Shown here: piece by piece, positions 60,893-64,000 of the stretch
Numbering within the stretch: position 1 is the first letter of the stretch
Layout of the letters: each line of letters opens with the position of its first letter
DNA from: Streptomyces flavochromogenes
GTDB taxonomy: Bacteria; Actinomycetota; Actinomycetes; Streptomycetales; Streptomycetaceae
Length of the DNA stretch: 64,000 nt
Direction: 5' to 3'
NCBI RefSeq assembly: GCF_000717595.1
Contig: NZ_JNZO01000002.1
Span: 324,665-388,664 of the forward strand
Translations under genes and position numbers: made by a program
The notes under the pieces: generated by a model
Told to the model about the DNA's origin: nothing
The model's input: only the letters and a program-made list of their open reading frames with translations
Databases searched by the model: none

Positions 60893-61968
60893 CGGTGCGT
60901 TCCCTTCCGGGGGTTCGGCAGCTTCCGCCGGTTCGGCGGGGTGGGCGCGGGCGGTTCCCCCGCACGCACCCCGTCCAGCAGGTCCAGGGCCGCGCGGATC
61001 TCCCGGGTGCAGCCGGGACCGCCGTCGGCGGGGGCGTCGCGGAGCTGCGGGTACTTCTCCCCGCTGTCCGGGCAGACGCAGGCGATCTCCCGCAGCGACG
61101 GGTCGAGGACGGCCCGGGAGACGGCGGCGAGCACCGCGGCCCCGCCGCTGCCGCCGAGCGAGATCCCGGTCCGCCGGGCGACCAGCGCACAGGCCGCGGC
61201 GGCGGCCTGGTCCGTCAGCCGCACCACATGGTCCACGTGGTGCGGCTCGACGAAGCCCGACACCTGTCCCGAGCCGAAGCCCATCAGCTTGAACGGCCGG
61301 TCGGCGGGGGCCCCGCCGAGCGCCGAGGACCCCACGGCGTCGACCGCGACGACCCGGGTGTCCGGGGCGTGGTCGCGGAAGAACTGCGCGATCCCCGCCA
61401 GTGTGCCCCCCGTCGACACGGCCACGGCGACCGCGTCGAACCGGCCGTCCGGTGCGGCCTTCATCAGTTCCGCGGCGGTCTGCCACTCGTGCACCCCGGG
61501 GTTGGCGGGGCTCTCGTACTGGTTGGTCCACACGGCGTCGGAGCCGGTCGCCACGATCTCCCGCACGGTCTGGAGCCGGGCCCCGAGGGTCCGGCCGCCC
61601 GGCACCTCGCGTACGGTCACCACGTCGGCGCCGTACTCGCGCATCCGCGCGACGCTGGCGGGCGGCGTGCTCGGCTCGACCACCAGCGTGCAGCGGTAGC
61701 CGCGCTGCGCGCAGAGCCCGGCGAGCGCCACGCCCAGGTTGCCGGAGGTCGACTCGACCACCCGCATCCCCGGACGCAGCGCCCCGCTCGACTCCAGGGC
61801 GTTCAGCAGGGCTTCCGCCGTACGGGCCTTGATCGACCCGAAGGGGTTCTCGGCCTCCAGTTTCAGCCAGATCCGCACGGTCCGGTCGCCGACCGGGACG
61901 ACGACCGGCCGCAGGGGCGTGTCGCCGATGGCCGCCAAGGGCGCGGCGAGAGCTGTGGTTTCGGTCAT
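60889..61968 (-). CDS. SbnA-like PLP-dependent synthase
   Basis: 359 residues, cysteine-synthase fold. The PLP Lys lies in ENPFGSIKARTAE, and STSGNLGVALAGL is the substrate loop. SbnA joins O-phosphoserine and glutamate to give N-(2-amino-2-carboxyethyl)-glutamate, the substrate of SbnB. The C-terminal 35 residues are Pro/Arg-rich and extra. It follows the DUF2236 gene by five bases and overlaps the SbnB-like gene. Together they should supply L-2,3-diaminopropionate. Confidence 0.86.
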   Translation of the reverse strand: MTETTALAAPLAAIGDTPLRPVVVPVGDRTVRIWLKLEAENPFGSIKARTAEALLNALESSGALRPGMRVVESTSGNLGVALAGLCAQRGYRCTLVVEPSTPPASVARMREYGADVVTVREVPGGRTLGARLQTVREIVATGSDAVWTNQYESPANPGVHEWQTAAELMKAAPDGRFDAVAVAVSTGGTLAGIAQFFRDHAPDTRVVAVDAVGSSALGGAPADRPFKLMGFGSGQVSGFVEPHHVDHVVRLTDQAAAAACALVARRTGISLGGSGGAAVLAAVSRAVLDPSLREIACVCPDSGEKYPQLRDAPADGGPGCTREIRAALDLLDGVRAGEPPAPTPPNRRKLPNPRKGTHR

Positions 61969-61973
61969 GGTGC

Positions 61974-62876
61974 TCAGTCCTTGAGGCTGTCGACACGGGC
62001 CGTCGGCTGCTGCCGCACGGGCGGGACGGTCCCCTGGGGACCGATGTCGGCGAGGTCGTAACCGTGCGGGTAGCCGGGGTACGTCCGCGCGGTCGGCCGG
62101 GTCATCAGCCGCGCCATCAGCCGCGGCGCGACGCGCTCGGCCCCCGCGTGGCCGCGCAGCCCGGCGCGGTGGACGGCCCGCACCCACCGGGGCGGGGCGG
62201 GCAGGTCGAGGGCGTCCAGCGCCGGCGCGTCCAGCCGGCAGGGCAGCGTGGCCGCGACCACGTCGCTGACCGGGCGCCGGTACCAGGACGCGTACAGGTT
62301 CAGGATGTTGGTGCCGACGCGGTGGTTGCTCGCGGCCCGCTGGAAGCGGGCCTGCTCGTACTCGCGGTTGAACTGCTCGAACGCGTCGTAGTCGGTGGGG
62401 AGTTCACGGATGTTCATCCGTTTGCCGACCCCGGTGAAGAAGTAGAAGGCGGCCAGCCGCTCCGTCTCGGAGGTCCGCCGCCAGGCCCAGCGGTCGATCC
62501 AGCGAACCGGCTCGAAGACGAAGGTCGACAGGACGTACAGCATGTCCTCGTTGGCGATGTCGAACCTGCGGTGCGCCTGGTTGATCTGCCGGATGGCCTG
62601 GCGCCCGCGCGTGGAGTCGTAGCCCCCGCGCACCAGTTCGCCGAGCAGGATCCGAGTGTCGTCGTAACGTTTCTGCGCGCGCAGCGCGAACTCGCCGCTG
62701 CCGTCGAGGACGTCGGAGATGGCGGGCACGCAACAGGTGCGCCAGATCGCCACCTCGAGCCCCCGGCCGTAGTCCCAGGGGAACTCGCGGTCGGAGGAAA
62801 TGCGATGGATCTCCTGGTGGTCCGCCTTCGGGTCGAGGGTCTCCAGATGTCTGAGTGTCGCGTATCGGTCTCGCAT
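61974..62876 (-). CDS. DUF2236 / MpaB-like heme oxygenase-type protein
   Basis: 300 residues. The pattern DREFPWDYGRGLEVAIWRTC, then INQAHRRFDIANEDMLYVLSTFVFEPVRW and ELPTDYDAFEQFNREYE, fits the DUF2236 family. Relatives such as latex-clearing protein and MpaB are heme proteins that cleave or oxidise isoprenoid chains. The conserved His in QAHRRF is a possible heme ligand region. ATG 62876 is preferred; GTG 62891 would add five residues. It sits between the terpene synthase and the diaminopropionate genes, so an oxidation of the terpene product is a reasonable guess. Confidence 0.83.
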   Translation of the reverse strand: MRDRYATLRHLETLDPKADHQEIHRISSDREFPWDYGRGLEVAIWRTCCVPAISDVLDGSGEFALRAQKRYDDTRILLGELVRGGYDSTRGRQAIRQINQAHRRFDIANEDMLYVLSTFVFEPVRWIDRWAWRRTSETERLAAFYFFTGVGKRMNIRELPTDYDAFEQFNREYEQARFQRAASNHRVGTNILNLYASWYRRPVSDVVAATLPCRLDAPALDALDLPAPPRWVRAVHRAGLRGHAGAERVAPRLMARLMTRPTARTYPGYPHGYDLADIGPQGTVPPVRQQPTARVDSLKD

Positions 62877-62928
62877 ACGTACCCCGTTCACGGTGGGTCA
62901 CGGTGGGGGAAGCCGGTCGAGGGCGCGC

Positions 62929-63948
62929 CTACAGCGGGGTGGAGCCCGCGGCGCTGGTGACCTCGGGCCGGGTGGGGTCGAACCGCAGCGTCTCGAAGCG
63001 CCACTGGAGCTGGCCGGTGAGCCAGCTCCGCAGCCCCGCGACGTGGCGCTCCAGGCGGTCCGCCGGGAGGAGCGCGCGCTGCGCGGGCGTCAGGCGCTCC
63101 GCGAAGGTGGAACTGAGCTCGGTGAAACGGTCGAAGCGGCCCTGGACCATCTCCCCGACGGCGTCCGCGGCGGTCTGCAGGTCCGTGCCGTGCGCGTGCC
63201 GGTGGACCAGGACCAGGTTGTGCGGGTCGCCGAGCAGTGCCTCCTTCTCGCAGCTGAACAGGTCGTTGGTCCACAGGTCCGCGTCCGACAGCGCCGCGTT
63301 CATCTCGGCGAACGCCGGCAGCGTGTAGATCTCCTCCGGCACCTCGAAGTGCGTGGTGACCTCGATGAGGTCGAGGTACGGCATGAGCGCGCGGCCGCGG
63401 TGGGCGATGTACTCGTCCAGGCCGGGGACGCGGCCCGTGAGCCGGTTCTCCGACTCCCACACGCAGGTGTCGAAGAAGGCCCCGATGTGCGCCGCGAGCC
63501 GCCGGCGCCAGGCCGGCGAGGTCAGGGGGGCGGTGCGGCGCCACAGGTCCGCGTAGGCGGGGCGGAACACCTGGGTGAGGGAGTGCGCCGCCGGGGCGGG
63601 GTCGTCGTCGACGGAGCCGTCCTCGGTGAACCAGCCGAGCACCTCGTCGCAGACCTCGCGCAGGCGCTCCGGCTCCGTTCCGAGGGAGGTCTCGTCGAAC
63701 TGGTCGTCCAGGACCAGCATGCAGCTGATCCAGTCGGTCACGAGCTGCAGCTCCCCGGCACCGGAGTGCGGGTACGCCCTGCCCATCAGGGTGCCGAGAA
63801 GGGAGCGCTCGTGGTGGCGGCGGGCGGCCTCGTCGGGGGCGAGGCCGAAGCGGGACACGAAGGCCCGGGCTCCGGCCTCCGCCCGGTCGGCGTACGGACT
63901 GAGTTCCGGAGGGAACTCCACATGGATGTGCGGCATGCGCAGGGACAC
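62929..63948 (-). CDS. Class I terpene synthase (sesquiterpene-synthase type)
   Basis: 339 residues. The metal-binding motifs are the Asp-rich DDQFDE (81-86) and the NSE triad NDLFSCEKE (228-236), both complete. The opening HIHVEFPPELSPY is typical of bacterial sesquiterpene cyclases. The usual C-terminal RY pair appears changed (WRFETLRF), so the product-site lid may differ. The GTG at 63948 has GGGTGA upstream; ATG 63936 is an alternative. It is the first gene in view of the leftward terpene/DUF2236/SbnA/SbnB operon, which may begin beyond the window. Confidence 0.92.
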   Translation of the reverse strand: MSLRMPHIHVEFPPELSPYADRAEAGARAFVSRFGLAPDEAARRHHERSLLGTLMGRAYPHSGAGELQLVTDWISCMLVLDDQFDETSLGTEPERLREVCDEVLGWFTEDGSVDDDPAPAAHSLTQVFRPAYADLWRRTAPLTSPAWRRRLAAHIGAFFDTCVWESENRLTGRVPGLDEYIAHRGRALMPYLDLIEVTTHFEVPEEIYTLPAFAEMNAALSDADLWTNDLFSCEKEALLGDPHNLVLVHRHAHGTDLQTAADAVGEMVQGRFDRFTELSSTFAERLTPAQRALLPADRLERHVAGLRSWLTGQLQWRFETLRFDPTRPEVTSAAGSTPL

Positions 63949-64000
63949 GGTGTCACCCGTCGTTTCGAGTCGCGGTGCAGGGATCAGGGCGCGGGGGGTG

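Noticed and set aside
1..64000. tRNA, rRNA, transposase and phage integrase genes
   Set aside because: None was recognised on either strand, so the transfer of accessory genes cannot be tied to a visible mobile element here.

Overview
The window is chromosomal DNA of a Streptomyces or close relative. It is very GC-rich with strongly biased third codon positions, starts are often GTG, neighbouring genes are often coupled by 4-base ATGA or GTGA overlaps, and the family content (AfsR/SARP regulators, OpcA, LacI- and ROK-controlled sugar islands, many P450s) is typically streptomycete. No rRNA, tRNA, CRISPR array, insertion sequence or prophage gene was seen.

Left third (1-25,200) is a carbohydrate-utilisation island. 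It holds a galactan locus (GH53 endo-galactanase, GH42 beta-galactosidase, ABC sugar importer without its own ATPase, LacI regulator). Next is an L-rhamnose locus (isomerase, bifunctional aldolase/dehydrogenase, kinase, then lutABC for L-lactate oxidation, with a divergent mutarotase and LacI regulator), then a xylose locus (xylA/xylB). After these come a DUF1349 protein, a PanE-like reductase with an HxlR regulator, a ROK repressor and a metallo-beta-lactamase-fold hydrolase. Both LacI loci have palindromic operators placed on divergent promoters.

Middle (25,200-43,000) is mixed: an FtsX/MacB-type ABC pair, a WGR/beta-propeller protein, DUF350, M20 peptidase, DoxX and a lone opcA. Then comes a small gene group with two divergent cytochrome P450s and a methyltransferase. 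The rightward P450 is followed by an 18-base gene encoding only Met-Lys-Tyr-Trp-His, with an ideal Shine-Dalgarno sequence and two hairpins behind it. This closely resembles the biarylitide class of P450-crosslinked pentapeptide RiPPs and is the most striking feature of the window. A CxxC protein, a CE7 esterase, a STAS-like protein, a decayed P-type ATPase and a large GmrSD-type restriction protein follow.

Right third (43,000-64,000) looks like specialised metabolism and its control: a degenerate YcaO-like/TOMM protein, an AfsR-type SARP with TPRs, a 63-residue exportable peptide, an XRE-SARP-NB-ARC regulator, an ABC-2 exporter divergent from a two-component system, an F420-type oxidoreductase, and an acyl-CoA module (ligase, CoA-transferase, acyl-CoA dehydrogenase). 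The window ends in a leftward operon of a class I terpene synthase, a DUF2236 oxygenase-like protein and an SbnA/SbnB pair expected to make L-2,3-diaminopropionate. Terpene and diaminopropionate genes in one operon suggest an amino-acid-decorated terpenoid. The operon may continue beyond the right edge.
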